From the NCBI RefSeq assembly GCF_018274385.1, contig NZ_JAAFYZ010000096.1, positions 1 through 37,292 on the forward strand: 37,292 nucleotides of DNA, written 5' to 3'. The stretch is from Catenulispora pinistramenti (lineage in GTDB: Bacteria; Actinomycetota; Actinomycetes; Streptomycetales; Catenulisporaceae). The notes under the pieces were generated by a model. The model was not told the origin of the DNA and made no database searches. It saw only the letters and a program-made list of their open reading frames with translations. Shown one piece after another: positions 17,101-24,977 of this stretch (its first letter is position 1; every line of letters starts with the position of its first letter). The translations under genes were made by a program, and so were the position numbers.

Positions 17101-17136
17101 CCCGTACTGCACCACCACTGACCAATCCCACCTCAT
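14125..17136 (-). CDS. AfsR/SARP-family regulator (BTAD, NB-ARC, TPR)
   Basis: A 1003-residue transcriptional regulator. Residues about 10-100 form an OmpR-like winged helix (YGLLGPVRAL, QQQAVLALLASRAGRV, ELIEGLWGDEPPEGALGTVRTYAFRLRKVF). Residues 105-250 form the BTAD domain (ELASALALWRGTPLAGIPG, EHPLREGLRAQLMLALYQTGRQAEALGVY). Residues about 290-560 are an NB-ARC ATPase with Walker A GLGGVGKTAL (near 330), Walker B VLIVLDNAQD (near 400) and GYLPLAVRIAA. The C-terminal third is TPR repeats. Such proteins switch on target genes, often secondary metabolism, when ATP or ligand is bound. The ATG at 17136 is used; a GTG at 17118 begins closer to the family's usual VQYGLLGPV start. The target is unknown, but the gene follows the tricorn pair on the same strand. 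Confidence 0.95.
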   Translation of the reverse strand: MRWDWSVVVQYGLLGPVRALRVGVAGEPAEELKVGSPQQQAVLALLASRAGRVATADELIEGLWGDEPPEGALGTVRTYAFRLRKVFGAEAIASIAGGYALRAERSHVDLFTFEDHVTTAEQRRLSGDVAGARGELASALALWRGTPLAGIPGPYAESLRTTLLERRTAAQESRIALDLSLGRVGDAVSELTVLTSEHPLREGLRAQLMLALYQTGRQAEALGVYADTRRLLRKELGVDPGAELGELHQRILRADPALARPAAENAEITLKATEAPVGSSAEKPPTIPAQLPADTADFTGRENLTRVLAARIATTVGQSVAVCALSGLGGVGKTALAIHLAHLVRSDFPDGQLYVDLRGGDPVPADPAWVLAAFLRGLGISEGETAQGLEERAAAYRSALAGRRVLIVLDNAQDAAQVRPLLPGAPGCAVIVTSRPKLTGLAGATFADLDVLDPGEAMNMFTRIVGEERLGMEHTAAIEVVTLCGYLPLAVRIAAARLASRPRWRIGSLAARLSDQRRRLGELAVGDLAVRTAFELGYHQLSPAQADVFRRLSLLDSAEVSAAAAAALLGQDEADTEEVLESLVDAAMLESASPGRYRYHDLLRLYAREQHEAEGGDLDDGFVKLLDFYLASMRRLRRIPVEELGLAPTRSTGREFDSVEAGVRWIADEGSSVDAVFNRSALTRPPCGADGVGPLTLAVELLDHLVSLPGIERYAEELAAAARNAAAAAVECGDVRSEARVRHSLARILYATYQIEAAADEAERSHRAAESVGGDETQADAVNLLAMTYADLGRDAEAIALYEHAISVSRTFGDVASEAAARQNMARSLFVVGRTDDALESTMAGLALCRALGDDVSTGYALFQTGSIYLQTRSYQESLTYFADAARYFADVHPPMEGAAHASSARALLGLGEPNRALEYAERAVSVLRETADTWQYATALAVLADVLDLAGQPERARGCREEALAMYVEIGDPEADRIRGMLSDPEATSVPVATSTPGRTSR

Positions 17137-17306
17137 GAACGTGGCCCCCGTGGCCGTGTCCTGCCGGGTCCCGCGGCAGTGTCGTGCCGCAGGCGAAAGT
17201 GATGTCCGGGGTGGACTAGACCGCTCGGACCCACCGGGCCACCATAGCGCGGGCGTCCGACGTACGGACCAGTACAGTCCCGGTTGTCACTTACACGTCA
17301 CATCGC

Positions 17307-17346
17307 CGGTGGCGGCCGTCGAGCAGCCGCCGGGCGACCGCCACCG
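17307..17346 (-). terminator. Hairpin after the tricorn gene pair
   Basis: CGGTGGCGG (17307-17315) pairs with CCGCCACCG (17338-17346), 7 nt beyond the stop of the second tricorn gene. There is no clear T-run; it may be a terminator or an mRNA 3' end. Confidence 0.5.
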
Positions 17347-17352
17347 TGGGCA

Positions 17353-20300
17353 TCACATCCAGGGCCGCTGCGGCGGGGTCGCCGCCGGACGCTCCGTCAA
17401 CTCGGCCAAGGCCAGGTCAACGGCCGCGTCTAGCTGCGGATCGCGGTCGGCGTTGGCGTCGGCCGGGGTGTATTCGACCTCGACGGTCGGGTCGCACCCG
17501 TGGTTCTCCAGGCCGTATCCCACCGAGTCGAACCAGTTCATGTACTTGGGCTGCGTCACCGAGGTCCCGTCGAGAAGCCGGAAGCGGGCGTCGATGCCGA
17601 CCACGCCGCCCCACGTACGCATCCCGACAATAGGAACACCTCGGTCTTTAAGGTATTGATTGATGATGTCTCCATCGGAAGCGGAGTATTCATCGCAGAC
17701 CGACACCAGGGGCCCGCGGACGGCGGATGGTGGATAGGTCCGGGGCACCTTCCCCCGCACCAGCTTCCACCCGGCGACCCGGCGCAGCAGTTGCTCGGCC
17801 ACCAACGGCGAGGTGTTGCCGCCGCGGTTGTCGCGGGTGTCGACGATCAGGCCCTCACACGCGGTCTGCGTGGCCAGATCCCGGTGGAACTCGGCCCAAC
17901 CGCGCGACCCCTGATCGGGGAGGTGGACATAGCCCAGGCGACCGCCGGAACGCTCCCGGACATAGGCCCGCCGGTCGGCGACCCAGGCCTGATAGCGCAG
18001 AAGACGGTCATCCTCCAGGGGGACGATGACCACGTGGCGTGAGCGATCGGCCGAAGCGGCGGCGGCATCGGATTCCGGACCGCGTGCGGCATCGGCTTCC
18101 GGGCCGCGTGCGGCATCGCGTACCAGACGTTCGGCATCGCGTACCAGCAAGACCTCGGTCGGCTTCCCGGCCTTACCCGCCAGCAACGGCCCCGGCCCGA
18201 GACCGGAGTCCACCGCCCGACCGTCTATAGCGGCCACCACATCGCCGACCCGCGCGCCGACCCCGGGAGCCTCGAACGGCGACCGCGCCTGCGGCACCGA
18301 CGCGTCCCCCGGCAGAATCCGCGTGATCCGCCAACGGCCGTCCGCGTCCCGCTCCAGATCCGCGCCGAGCCGGCCCTGGCAGCGCGCGGGATCGGCGGCG
18401 TGGCCGCTCTCGCGGACGTAGGCGTGCGAGGTGCCAAGCTCCCCGTGCACCTCCCAGAGCAAGTCCACCAGATCGTCGTGCGAAGCCAGGGCCTCGGCCA
18501 GCGGCGCGTACCGCTCCCACACCCCCGGCCAGTCGACGCCGCCCAAGTCGTCCCGCCAGAAGAAGTCGCGCTGGAGCAGCCACGCCTCCCGCAGCCCCTG
18601 CCGCCGCTCGGCGACCGGGTCCACGGTCACCCGGATCCGCTCCAGATCCAGCGGCTCCCGGTCGCCGTTGTCCGGACGCGCGTCAGCGGGCTGCAACCGC
18701 AGCACCCCGCCGTCGCGCACCAGCACCCGGCTGCCGTCGCCGCTCACGCAGAACGCGTGCGCCTCGTCGGTGAGCGTCAGGACGTCCCGCTTGGCGAAGT
18801 CGTAGCGCCGCAGCCGGGGCTTGTCCACCTCGTTGGAGGGATCGGACATGCTGTCGCCGAGCGCACCGTGTTTGAAGCTCTCCAGCCACAACACGCCGCC
18901 CTTGGCCGCACGCAGGCCCGAATAGTCCCCGGTCGGGACCGGGAACGGCACGACCCGGCCCCCGATCCCCGCGACGTCCACCCGGCTGCGCGGCGCGCCG
19001 GAGCCACTGTCGTCATCGTCGTCGGCATCGGCAACCGACTTCGCCTCGTCCCGGATCGGCCGCCCCCGGAGCGACGGCGCGAACGGCGACGGCTCCTCGG
19101 CGGACAGCGGCACCAGATAGGGCCGGGCTCCCGGGACGAAGAAGAGGTCGAACACCTCGTCCGAGTAATAGGGGTCGTAGGTGCGGTTGGACAGGAACGC
19201 CAGGTGCTTGCCGTCCAACGTGAACGCCGGACTCCAGTCCAGGAACCGGCCGTCGGTGACGTCGACCGGGGTCAGCGTCGCCACGTCCGCGAGCCGGATC
19301 TTGCGCGGCCCGTCCGCCCCGGTCCCCTCGGCCCAGGCCAGCCAGCGCGAGTCCGGTGAGAACACCGGGTCCTCGGCGAGCGTGCCCCAGGCGTGGTGCG
19401 GGCCGCTGGCCACGACCCGGGCCGTCCCGCTCTCGACGTCGATCACCAGCAGCCGGTTGTCCTCGGCGGAGACGGCCAGATGCGCGCCGTCCGGCGAGGC
19501 CGCCAGCCCCGCGACCCGGGTCACCTCGCCGGTCAGGATCCTGCGGATCCCGCCGCCTGCTCCGCTGCCGTCCCCGCCGCGGTCACCACCGCCCTTACCG
19601 GCGCCGGCACCGCCGCCCTGGCCGACGCCGCCGCCAACAGCCTCCCCGCCGACCGGCCCGATCTCGATCGACCACTCGCCGCCGGCATCGGTCACCCAGG
19701 CGGCGTACCCGGTCTCGCCGAGCACCACCGGCTGCCGGGCCCGGACCCCCGGCGTGACCGCCAGCGCCCGCGCCGGACCGTCCTTGGCCGTCAGCCAGTG
19801 GATCGTGCCGCGCACGGTCACCGCCGCGGCCCGGCCGGTCCGGTCCGCCGCGAACCCGCCGAGGTTCTTCGACGCCGCGACCGGATACTCCGCGCGGCCT
19901 ATTCGGATACCGGCCAGCCGGACGTCCAATGGCCGCGCCGCGCCGTCCAAGTCGTCCAGCAGCCACAAGCGACCGCCGCGCATGAACACCACGCGCGCGC
20001 CGTCACTGCTGGCGTGCCGCGCGAAGAACCCGGACGGCTCATCAGTGTGCTGCCGGAGATCGGACCCGTCCGGCCGACACGAGTAGAGCTCTGACACTCC
20101 CCCGGCGTCGGACAGGAACGCGGCCCGGTCGCCGACCCACATCGGCGCGTCGATGTTGCCCTCGTGCTCGCGCAGGATCCGCTGGAAGCCTCCAGAGCCC
20201 TCCGCGTCGACCCACAGCTTCCCCGCGCGGCCTCCCCTATAACGCTTCCACCAGGCCGCGTCATGCGTGATCCCACGCCGCGTCATGACGGCACCGCCGG

Positions 20301-20739
20301 GCCCGCCGACAGCGAGCGCCTGCAGAGTCCCGTAAGGCAGTAGCGCAGGAACGCCGCCGGAAACCGCGAAGGCGTGCGCCCGCACGTCCCCGCGCTGCGG
20401 CAGTCGACCGCCGGCCACGATCAACTCGTCGGCCGAGGCCCAGCCGAGCACATCGGTCCGGTCGTCGGCCCAGTAGGTCAACCGCGTCGCGGCGCCGCCG
20501 TCGACCGAGGCCGTGTAGACCTCCGGCGACCCGTCGCGCTGCCGTGCCCACGCCACCCGCGCGCCGTCGGGCGACAGCCGCGGATGCCGCGCCGGCTGCC
20601 AGTCCGACGTGAACCGCGTGGCCCGCACCGGGCCGCCCGCCTCCGCGGGCAGCTCGGCGAGCCAGACGTCGTCTTCGGCGACGAACGTCAGCAGGTCCCC
20701 CGAAAGGTGCGGGAACCGCAGATACGAGGTCTGCGACAT
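17353..20739 (-). CDS. Tricorn-type S41 protease, second paralogue
   Basis: 1128 residues with the tricorn layout: N-terminal beta-propellers (LSPDGARVAW, FSPDSRWLAW, WSPAFTLDGKHLAFLS), a helical bundle, a PDZ domain, and an S41 catalytic core. Tricorn cleaves oligopeptides downstream of larger proteases in the cytoplasm. The catalytic set is intact: S771-H772 (GTSHAYV), S1021-D1022 (EYSASDGDII) and E1078 (GLENHG), matching S745/H746, S965/D966 and E1023 of the archaeal enzyme. Insertions unlike the neighbour are a Gly-rich loop (about 370-400) in a propeller, an Asp run (about 570), and small repeats between PDZ and core. The ATG at 20739 shares its A with the upstream TGA, so translation is coupled. 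Colinear with the other paralogue and roughly half identical by eye. Confidence 0.93.
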   Translation of the reverse strand: MSQTSYLRFPHLSGDLLTFVAEDDVWLAELPAEAGGPVRATRFTSDWQPARHPRLSPDGARVAWARQRDGSPEVYTASVDGGAATRLTYWADDRTDVLGWASADELIVAGGRLPQRGDVRAHAFAVSGGVPALLPYGTLQALAVGGPGGAVMTRRGITHDAAWWKRYRGGRAGKLWVDAEGSGGFQRILREHEGNIDAPMWVGDRAAFLSDAGGVSELYSCRPDGSDLRQHTDEPSGFFARHASSDGARVVFMRGGRLWLLDDLDGAARPLDVRLAGIRIGRAEYPVAASKNLGGFAADRTGRAAAVTVRGTIHWLTAKDGPARALAVTPGVRARQPVVLGETGYAAWVTDAGGEWSIEIGPVGGEAVGGGVGQGGGAGAGKGGGDRGGDGSGAGGGIRRILTGEVTRVAGLAASPDGAHLAVSAEDNRLLVIDVESGTARVVASGPHHAWGTLAEDPVFSPDSRWLAWAEGTGADGPRKIRLADVATLTPVDVTDGRFLDWSPAFTLDGKHLAFLSNRTYDPYYSDEVFDLFFVPGARPYLVPLSAEEPSPFAPSLRGRPIRDEAKSVADADDDDDSGSGAPRSRVDVAGIGGRVVPFPVPTGDYSGLRAAKGGVLWLESFKHGALGDSMSDPSNEVDKPRLRRYDFAKRDVLTLTDEAHAFCVSGDGSRVLVRDGGVLRLQPADARPDNGDREPLDLERIRVTVDPVAERRQGLREAWLLQRDFFWRDDLGGVDWPGVWERYAPLAEALASHDDLVDLLWEVHGELGTSHAYVRESGHAADPARCQGRLGADLERDADGRWRITRILPGDASVPQARSPFEAPGVGARVGDVVAAIDGRAVDSGLGPGPLLAGKAGKPTEVLLVRDAERLVRDAARGPEADAARGPESDAAAASADRSRHVVIVPLEDDRLLRYQAWVADRRAYVRERSGGRLGYVHLPDQGSRGWAEFHRDLATQTACEGLIVDTRDNRGGNTSPLVAEQLLRRVAGWKLVRGKVPRTYPPSAVRGPLVSVCDEYSASDGDIINQYLKDRGVPIVGMRTWGGVVGIDARFRLLDGTSVTQPKYMNWFDSVGYGLENHGCDPTVEVEYTPADANADRDPQLDAAVDLALAELTERPAATPPQRPWM
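18062..18148 (-). repeat. 24-bp and 21-bp microrepeats inside a tricorn gene
   Basis: GCGGCATCGG-TTCCGG-CCGCGT units of 24 bp at 18062 and 18086 are followed by two 17-bp near-identical copies 21 bp apart (18111 and 18132). They encode Ala/Arg/Asp-rich segments (RDAARGPEADAARGPESDAA) in the linker between PDZ and catalytic core. The other paralogue lacks them. Confidence 0.8.
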
Positions 20740-23700
20740 CAGCGCTCGTACACTCCCGGTACCGGCTTCGCCGCCGCCGGCGGCTCCTTGGCCAGCCCGT
20801 CCAGGGCGATCTCGATCGCCTTGTCCAGCTGCGGATCGCGCTCGGCGACGAAGTCCTGCGGCGCCATGGCCACCGGCACAGTCGGCTCGCAACCGTGGTT
20901 CTCCAGGCCGTACAGCCCCACCGAGTCGAAGCCGAACGCGTACCGGGGCTGGCTCACGAACGTGCCGTCCACCAGGTAGAAGCAGTCGTCCATGCCGATG
21001 ACGCCGCCCCAGGTGCGCGCCCCGACCACGGTCACCCCGTGGTCCTTGAGCGCCTGGTTGATGATGTCGCCGTCGCTGCCGGCCTCCTCGTCGCACACCG
21101 AGACCAGCGGCCCCAGCGGCGCGTCGGGCGGGTAGGTGGACGGCTGCTCGCCGCGGGCGTACTCCCAGGCGATCGCCTTGCGGGTCAGCTTCTCGACCAC
21201 CAGCGCGGAGGTCTGGCCGCCGCGGTTGCCGCGGGTGTCGACCACCAGGCCGTCCTTCGCGACCTGGGCGCCCAGGTCGCGGTGGAACTCGGCCCAGCCG
21301 GGCTCGGCCTGGTCGGGCAGGTGGACGTAGCCCAGGCGGCCGCCGGACTTCTCCAGCACGTAGGCCCGCCGATCGGCGACCCACGCGCGGTAGCGCAGCT
21401 GCACCTCGTCGGCGATCGGCACCACGACCACGGCGCGCGTGGCCCCGGCGGCGTTGCGCAGGGCCAGCTCCGTCGGCTGGCCCGCCTTGCCGGCCAGGAG
21501 CGCGGCCGGGCCGACACGCGGCGGGACCGGGACGCCGTCCACGGCCGTGATCGCGTCGCCGACCCGCGCCGCGATGCCCGGGGCCAGCAGCGGCGAGCGC
21601 GCCGCGGGCACCGAGCTGTCGCCCGGCAGGATCCTGGCGATCCGCCAGGTGCCGTCCTCGTCCGGCTTGAGGTCCGCGCCGAGCAGACCCTGCTGCCGGG
21701 CGTCGTCGTGGGACCGCTTCGGGGCGTCGACGTAGGCGTGCGAGGTCCGCAGCTCGCCTTGCAGTTCCCAGAGCAGGTCGACGAAGTCGTCGTCGGTCGC
21801 GCAGGCGTCGACCAGCGGCGCGTAGCGCCCGCCCGCGGCGTCCCAGTCGATGCCGTCCATGGCCGGCTTGATGTAGTTCTCGACCTGGAGCCGCCAGGCT
21901 TCCGCGAAGGCCTGCCGGCGCTCGGATCCGGGGAGCACCGACAGCCGGATCCGGGACAGGTCCACGGTCTCCGGCTTCGCGTCCTCGTCGTCCTTGTCCG
22001 CCGGCCGCGTCGTCAGGGTGCCGTGGTCGGCGACGACCAGGCGCGTGCCGTCGCCGGAGACCGCGTAACCGTCCAGCTCGCCGATCAGCCTCTGTTCCTC
22101 ACGCTTGCCGAAGTCGAAGCGCACCAGGGACGGCCGCGGCTCGTCCTGGCCGGAGCCGGCCAGCTGGGTGCCCAGCGCGCCGGTGAGCGGCTTGACCAGC
22201 CAGGTGACACCGCCCTTGACGGCCGCGAGATCGGAGTAGGTGCCGGAGGCGACCGGGAACGGGACGGCGCGGGCGGTGATGCCGAAGGCGTCGATCACCG
22301 TGGCCGGGATATCAGCGTCCTTCTTCTCCTTGGCGTCGTCCTTGTCATCGCTGTCCACCGGGCGCCCGCCGAGTTCGGGGTCGAACGGCGAGGGCTCGGT
22401 CTCGGCCAGCGGGACCAGGTAGGGGCGGACCGCCGGCAGGAAGGAATAGTCGAAGAACATGTCCTCCTCGAACGTGTCGAAGGTCCGCGCCGACAGGAAC
22501 GCCAGGTGCTTGCCGTCCGCGGTGAACACCGGGTTCCAGTCCCGGAACCGGGGCTCGGTGATGTCGGAGGTCTGCAGGCTCGCGACGTCGGCGACCCGGA
22601 TCTGCCAGGCGTCCGCGACCATCGATCGCTGACTCCAGGCCAGCCACTTGGAGTCCGGGGAGAAGGCCGGGTCGGAGGCGAAGTTGACGCCCCAGCGCGG
22701 CATGGCGCGGAACTTGCCCTCACCGTCGGCGACCACGCGCAGGGTGCCGGCCTCGACGTCGATCAGCAGCACCTTGTTGTCGCGGGTGATGGCGGCCAGG
22801 TGCTTGCCGTCCGGGGCGGCGACGAGTTCCAGGACGTACCCGAACTCGCCGGTCAGGATCCGGCGGCGGGCCGAGCCGTCGACGGCCGCGATCTCGAACG
22901 AGTACTCGCCCTCGGTGTCTACGACCCACACGGTCTGCCCGGTCTCGCCGAGCACGACCGGCAGCCGGTGGCGCGTGCCCGGCTCGATGCCGATGCCGCG
23001 CGCCGGGCCGTCCTTGTGGGTCAGCCAGTGCACGGTGCCGCGGACCTCGACGGCGCTGGCCCGGCCGGTGTGGTCCGGGCTGAACACGCCGAGGTGCTTG
23101 GCGGCGTCGATCGGGCGCCGGGTGGTGGCGGTGCGGGCGCCGGGCAGCTTGATGTCCAGCGGACGCGGGTCGTCTTCGAGGTCTTCCATCACCCACAGCC
23201 GGCCGGCCCGCTGGAACACGATGCGGACGCCGTCGGTGCTGGCGCTGCGCAGGTAGTAGCCGCCCTCGCCGGTGGTGTGGCGGCGCAGGTCGGTGCCGTC
23301 TGGCAGGGCGGAGTAGAGCTCTGCGACGTTGTCCTCGTGGTCGGAGTGGAACACCACGCGGCCGTCGAACCACATCGGGTCGCCGAGGTTGCCGTCCAGG
23401 TCGGCCAGGAACCGCTCGAACTCGCCGCCGCCCTCGCGGTCGATCCACAGCTGGCCGGCCGCGCCGCCGCGATAGCCCTTCCACAGCCAGGAGTTGCCGG
23501 CGTAGAAGCGGCTGAGGACCACCGGGCTGCCGGCCACGCCGGGCTCGGCGACCGCCAGGGTCTTCAGGTTGCCGTACGGGAGCCGGGCGGGCTCGCCGCC
23601 CTCGAAGGGCACGGAGTGCGCGAAGTTGTAGAAGCGGTGGCCGTGGCCGCCCCAGCCGCGCACGATCACCTCGTCCGGGGACGCCCAGCCGATCGCCTCG

Positions 23701-23984
23701 GTGCGGGGGTGGCCCCAGTGCGTCAGCCGGTTGGTCGGGCCGCCGTCCACCGGCAGTGCGAACGCCTCGACGACGCCCTCCCGCGCGGAGGTCCACGCCA
23801 GGCGCGAGCCGTCCGGCGACAGCAGCGGGTGTTTGACGGGGACCCGGTCCGAGGTCACCCGCCAGGCACGGGCGGTCGCGGCGATACCGGGCAGATCGGT
23901 GAGCCACACGTCGTCGTCGGCGACGAAGGCCAGGGTCGATCCGGACAGGTGCGGGTGGCGGAGGTACGTCGTCGTCTGCGTCAC
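20739..23984 (-). CDS. Tricorn-type S41 protease, first paralogue
   Basis: 1081 residues from GTG 23984. This start is chosen because MTQTTTYLRHPHLSG aligns with the paralogue's MSQTSYLRFPHLSG; a TTG at 24002 is also in frame. Propeller motifs (LLSPDGSRLAW, FSPDSKWLAW, WNPVFTADGKHLAFLS), a helical bundle, PDZ and S41 core are present. Catalytic residues are S748-H749 (RTSHAYV), S970-D971 (EEAGSDGDII) and E1028 (GLENHG). The residues before the serine (EEAG instead of EYSA) differ from the other copy. Likely a cytosolic oligopeptidase; hexamer formation is known for the family. A TACGTT -10-like element 6 nt before the GTG suggests a leaderless transcript. Confidence 0.93.
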   Translation of the reverse strand: MTQTTTYLRHPHLSGSTLAFVADDDVWLTDLPGIAATARAWRVTSDRVPVKHPLLSPDGSRLAWTSAREGVVEAFALPVDGGPTNRLTHWGHPRTEAIGWASPDEVIVRGWGGHGHRFYNFAHSVPFEGGEPARLPYGNLKTLAVAEPGVAGSPVVLSRFYAGNSWLWKGYRGGAAGQLWIDREGGGEFERFLADLDGNLGDPMWFDGRVVFHSDHEDNVAELYSALPDGTDLRRHTTGEGGYYLRSASTDGVRIVFQRAGRLWVMEDLEDDPRPLDIKLPGARTATTRRPIDAAKHLGVFSPDHTGRASAVEVRGTVHWLTHKDGPARGIGIEPGTRHRLPVVLGETGQTVWVVDTEGEYSFEIAAVDGSARRRILTGEFGYVLELVAAPDGKHLAAITRDNKVLLIDVEAGTLRVVADGEGKFRAMPRWGVNFASDPAFSPDSKWLAWSQRSMVADAWQIRVADVASLQTSDITEPRFRDWNPVFTADGKHLAFLSARTFDTFEEDMFFDYSFLPAVRPYLVPLAETEPSPFDPELGGRPVDSDDKDDAKEKKDADIPATVIDAFGITARAVPFPVASGTYSDLAAVKGGVTWLVKPLTGALGTQLAGSGQDEPRPSLVRFDFGKREEQRLIGELDGYAVSGDGTRLVVADHGTLTTRPADKDDEDAKPETVDLSRIRLSVLPGSERRQAFAEAWRLQVENYIKPAMDGIDWDAAGGRYAPLVDACATDDDFVDLLWELQGELRTSHAYVDAPKRSHDDARQQGLLGADLKPDEDGTWRIARILPGDSSVPAARSPLLAPGIAARVGDAITAVDGVPVPPRVGPAALLAGKAGQPTELALRNAAGATRAVVVVPIADEVQLRYRAWVADRRAYVLEKSGGRLGYVHLPDQAEPGWAEFHRDLGAQVAKDGLVVDTRGNRGGQTSALVVEKLTRKAIAWEYARGEQPSTYPPDAPLGPLVSVCDEEAGSDGDIINQALKDHGVTVVGARTWGGVIGMDDCFYLVDGTFVSQPRYAFGFDSVGLYGLENHGCEPTVPVAMAPQDFVAERDPQLDKAIEIALDGLAKEPPAAAKPVPGVYER

Positions 23985-23990
23985 TTGTCG

Positions 23991-23996
23991 AACGTA
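23991..23996 (-). promoter_or_regulatory. Candidate -10 of the tricorn operon
   Basis: TACGTT on the - strand ends 6 nt before the GTG at 23984, with no ribosome-binding site between, as in leaderless actinobacterial transcripts. No clear -35 is visible. Confidence 0.4.
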
Positions 23997-24078
23997 GGGC
24001 AAAGAGTTCCGACTGTGCCACTGATAAGGGACGATGGAGCCCGCACCGGGGTTTCGGCGCCCGGCACCTTGACGGAAC

Positions 24079-24107
24079 GGCGACCCCGGCCCAGGGCCGG
24101 AGTCGCC
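24079..24107 (-). terminator. Hairpin after the small secreted protein gene
   Basis: GGCGAC-C-CCGGC (24079-24090) pairs with GCCGG-A-GTCGCC (24096-24107) with one mismatch and a 5-nt loop, 72 bp beyond the stop of the secreted-protein gene. Confidence 0.55.
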
Positions 24108-24114
24108 GTCGGTT

Positions 24115-24154
24115 CGGACTGCTCACTCGGAGTCCGGACTACTCACTCAGAACT
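24115..24154. repeat. 20-bp imperfect direct repeat
   Basis: CGGACTGCTCACTCGGAGTC is followed 20 bp later by CGGACTACTCACTCAGAACT, just downstream of the secreted-protein gene. AGTCCGGACT (24131-24140) at the junction is a perfect 10-bp palindrome. Confidence 0.6.
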
Positions 24155-24178
24155 CTGAGATGAGTCCTCCGTCAGCCG

Positions 24179-24514
24179 CTAGCCCCAGTAGCAGCGGTGG
24201 TGCCAGTAGCCGTGCCAGCCACCGTCCCAGCCGCCGCCCTGCCAGCCGACCACGCTGACCACCACGTTGCCGTTCCCGTTGTCGACCACGTCGCGGCTGC
24301 CCACGACGTTGCCGACGCCCTGCGTCACGTCGCCGCTGGTGCCCTGGACGACGTTGCCGTTGCCGGCCCCGCTGTTGTTGCCGGAGGTCGACCCCGTGGT
24401 GGTGCCGAGGTTCGACCCGGTCGCGCTGACGTCGGCGCTGGCAGCGCCGGCGCCGGCGAGGATCAGGGCGGCGACCGTCGCGGTCGTCGCCAGGGTCTTG
24501 GTCACAAAAGACAT
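24179..24514 (-). CDS. Small secreted Gly/Asn-rich protein with an aromatic tail
   Basis: 111 residues. A Sec signal peptide is clear: MSFVTK, a hydrophobic core TLATTATVAALILAGAG, and cleavage after AASA (residue 27). The mature 84 residues are rich in Gly, Asn, Ser, Thr and Val in short blocks (GNGNVVQGTSGDVTQGVGN, VVDNGNGNVVVSVVG). The end is a Trp/Gly/His-rich tail with one Cys (GGGWDGGWHGYWHHRCYWG). ATG 24514 has GGAGGA about 5 nt upstream. The size, composition and alternating polar/hydrophobic pattern recall surface proteins of filamentous actinomycetes such as rodlins or chaplins, but I cannot align it to either. A terminator-like hairpin follows. Confidence 0.8.
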   Translation of the reverse strand: MSFVTKTLATTATVAALILAGAGAASADVSATGSNLGTTTGSTSGNNSGAGNGNVVQGTSGDVTQGVGNVVGSRDVVDNGNGNVVVSVVGWQGGGWDGGWHGYWHHRCYWG

Positions 24515-24725
24515 CAGTCCTCCGTGTGGTTGTGAAGCCCCCCATCAGGGCCCGCACTGGGATTCTCACACCCCGGAACCCGTGATATGCGGATCATCAC
24601 ACTGAAACCACCGAAACAGGTCGGACTGTGACACGAAGGGCGTGCCGGTGCCGGACAGTCCGGGATTCGGGGGGACGGGACTGCCCGAAAGTCGGCGCTT
24701 TCCATGAACGTTGATGGGCCGCTGA
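24515..24725. other. Intergenic spacer upstream of the secreted-protein gene
   Basis: 211 bp holding the presumed - strand promoter of the secreted-protein gene. A short inverted repeat GTGAT...ATCAC lies near 24580-24600. No gene is supported. Confidence 0.4.
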
Positions 24726-24977
24726 GAATGCGGGGGTCCGTGCCGCACCTTCAACGGCCACGCCGCACCCGAGTCACTCGAACGAGCCAACGAGTGGTAC
24801 CACAAACTCGGCCATCAACAACGGGCGCAGGCGTTCTTCCACTTCGAACTACTCGAAGAGCGCGGCACATCGCTTGGGATGCCTTGTGCCCGCCCACTCG
24901 ACGGCAAGTTATGGGAGCTGCCGCTTCCACTGAGAATCACACGGTCGACGAGGAGGAAGTCGCGTGACCAGCCGTAG
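24726..24977 (+). pseudogene. Remnant of a RelE/HigB-type toxin gene
   Basis: The frame from 24726 (after a TGA at 24723) to TAG 24975-24977 translates to a stretch typical of RelE/Gp49-like toxins: ANEWYHKLGHQQRAQAFF, then HFELLEERGTSLGMP and ARPLDGKLWELPL. The frame has no ATG or GTG start before 24879. After LWEL only RIT and a basic run remain, where intact toxins continue with a beta strand and the catalytic C-terminus. About 50 conserved residues survive of roughly 110. It overlaps the start of the downstream XRE antitoxin gene by 14 nt, the normal toxin-antitoxin arrangement. Confidence 0.7.

Noticed and set aside
20895-24158. Open + strand frame of over 1000 codons opposite a tricorn gene
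   Set aside because: Typical shadow frame of high-GC DNA, rich in Val/Gly/Arg/Asp without domains, while the - strand encodes a full tricorn protease with all catalytic residues.
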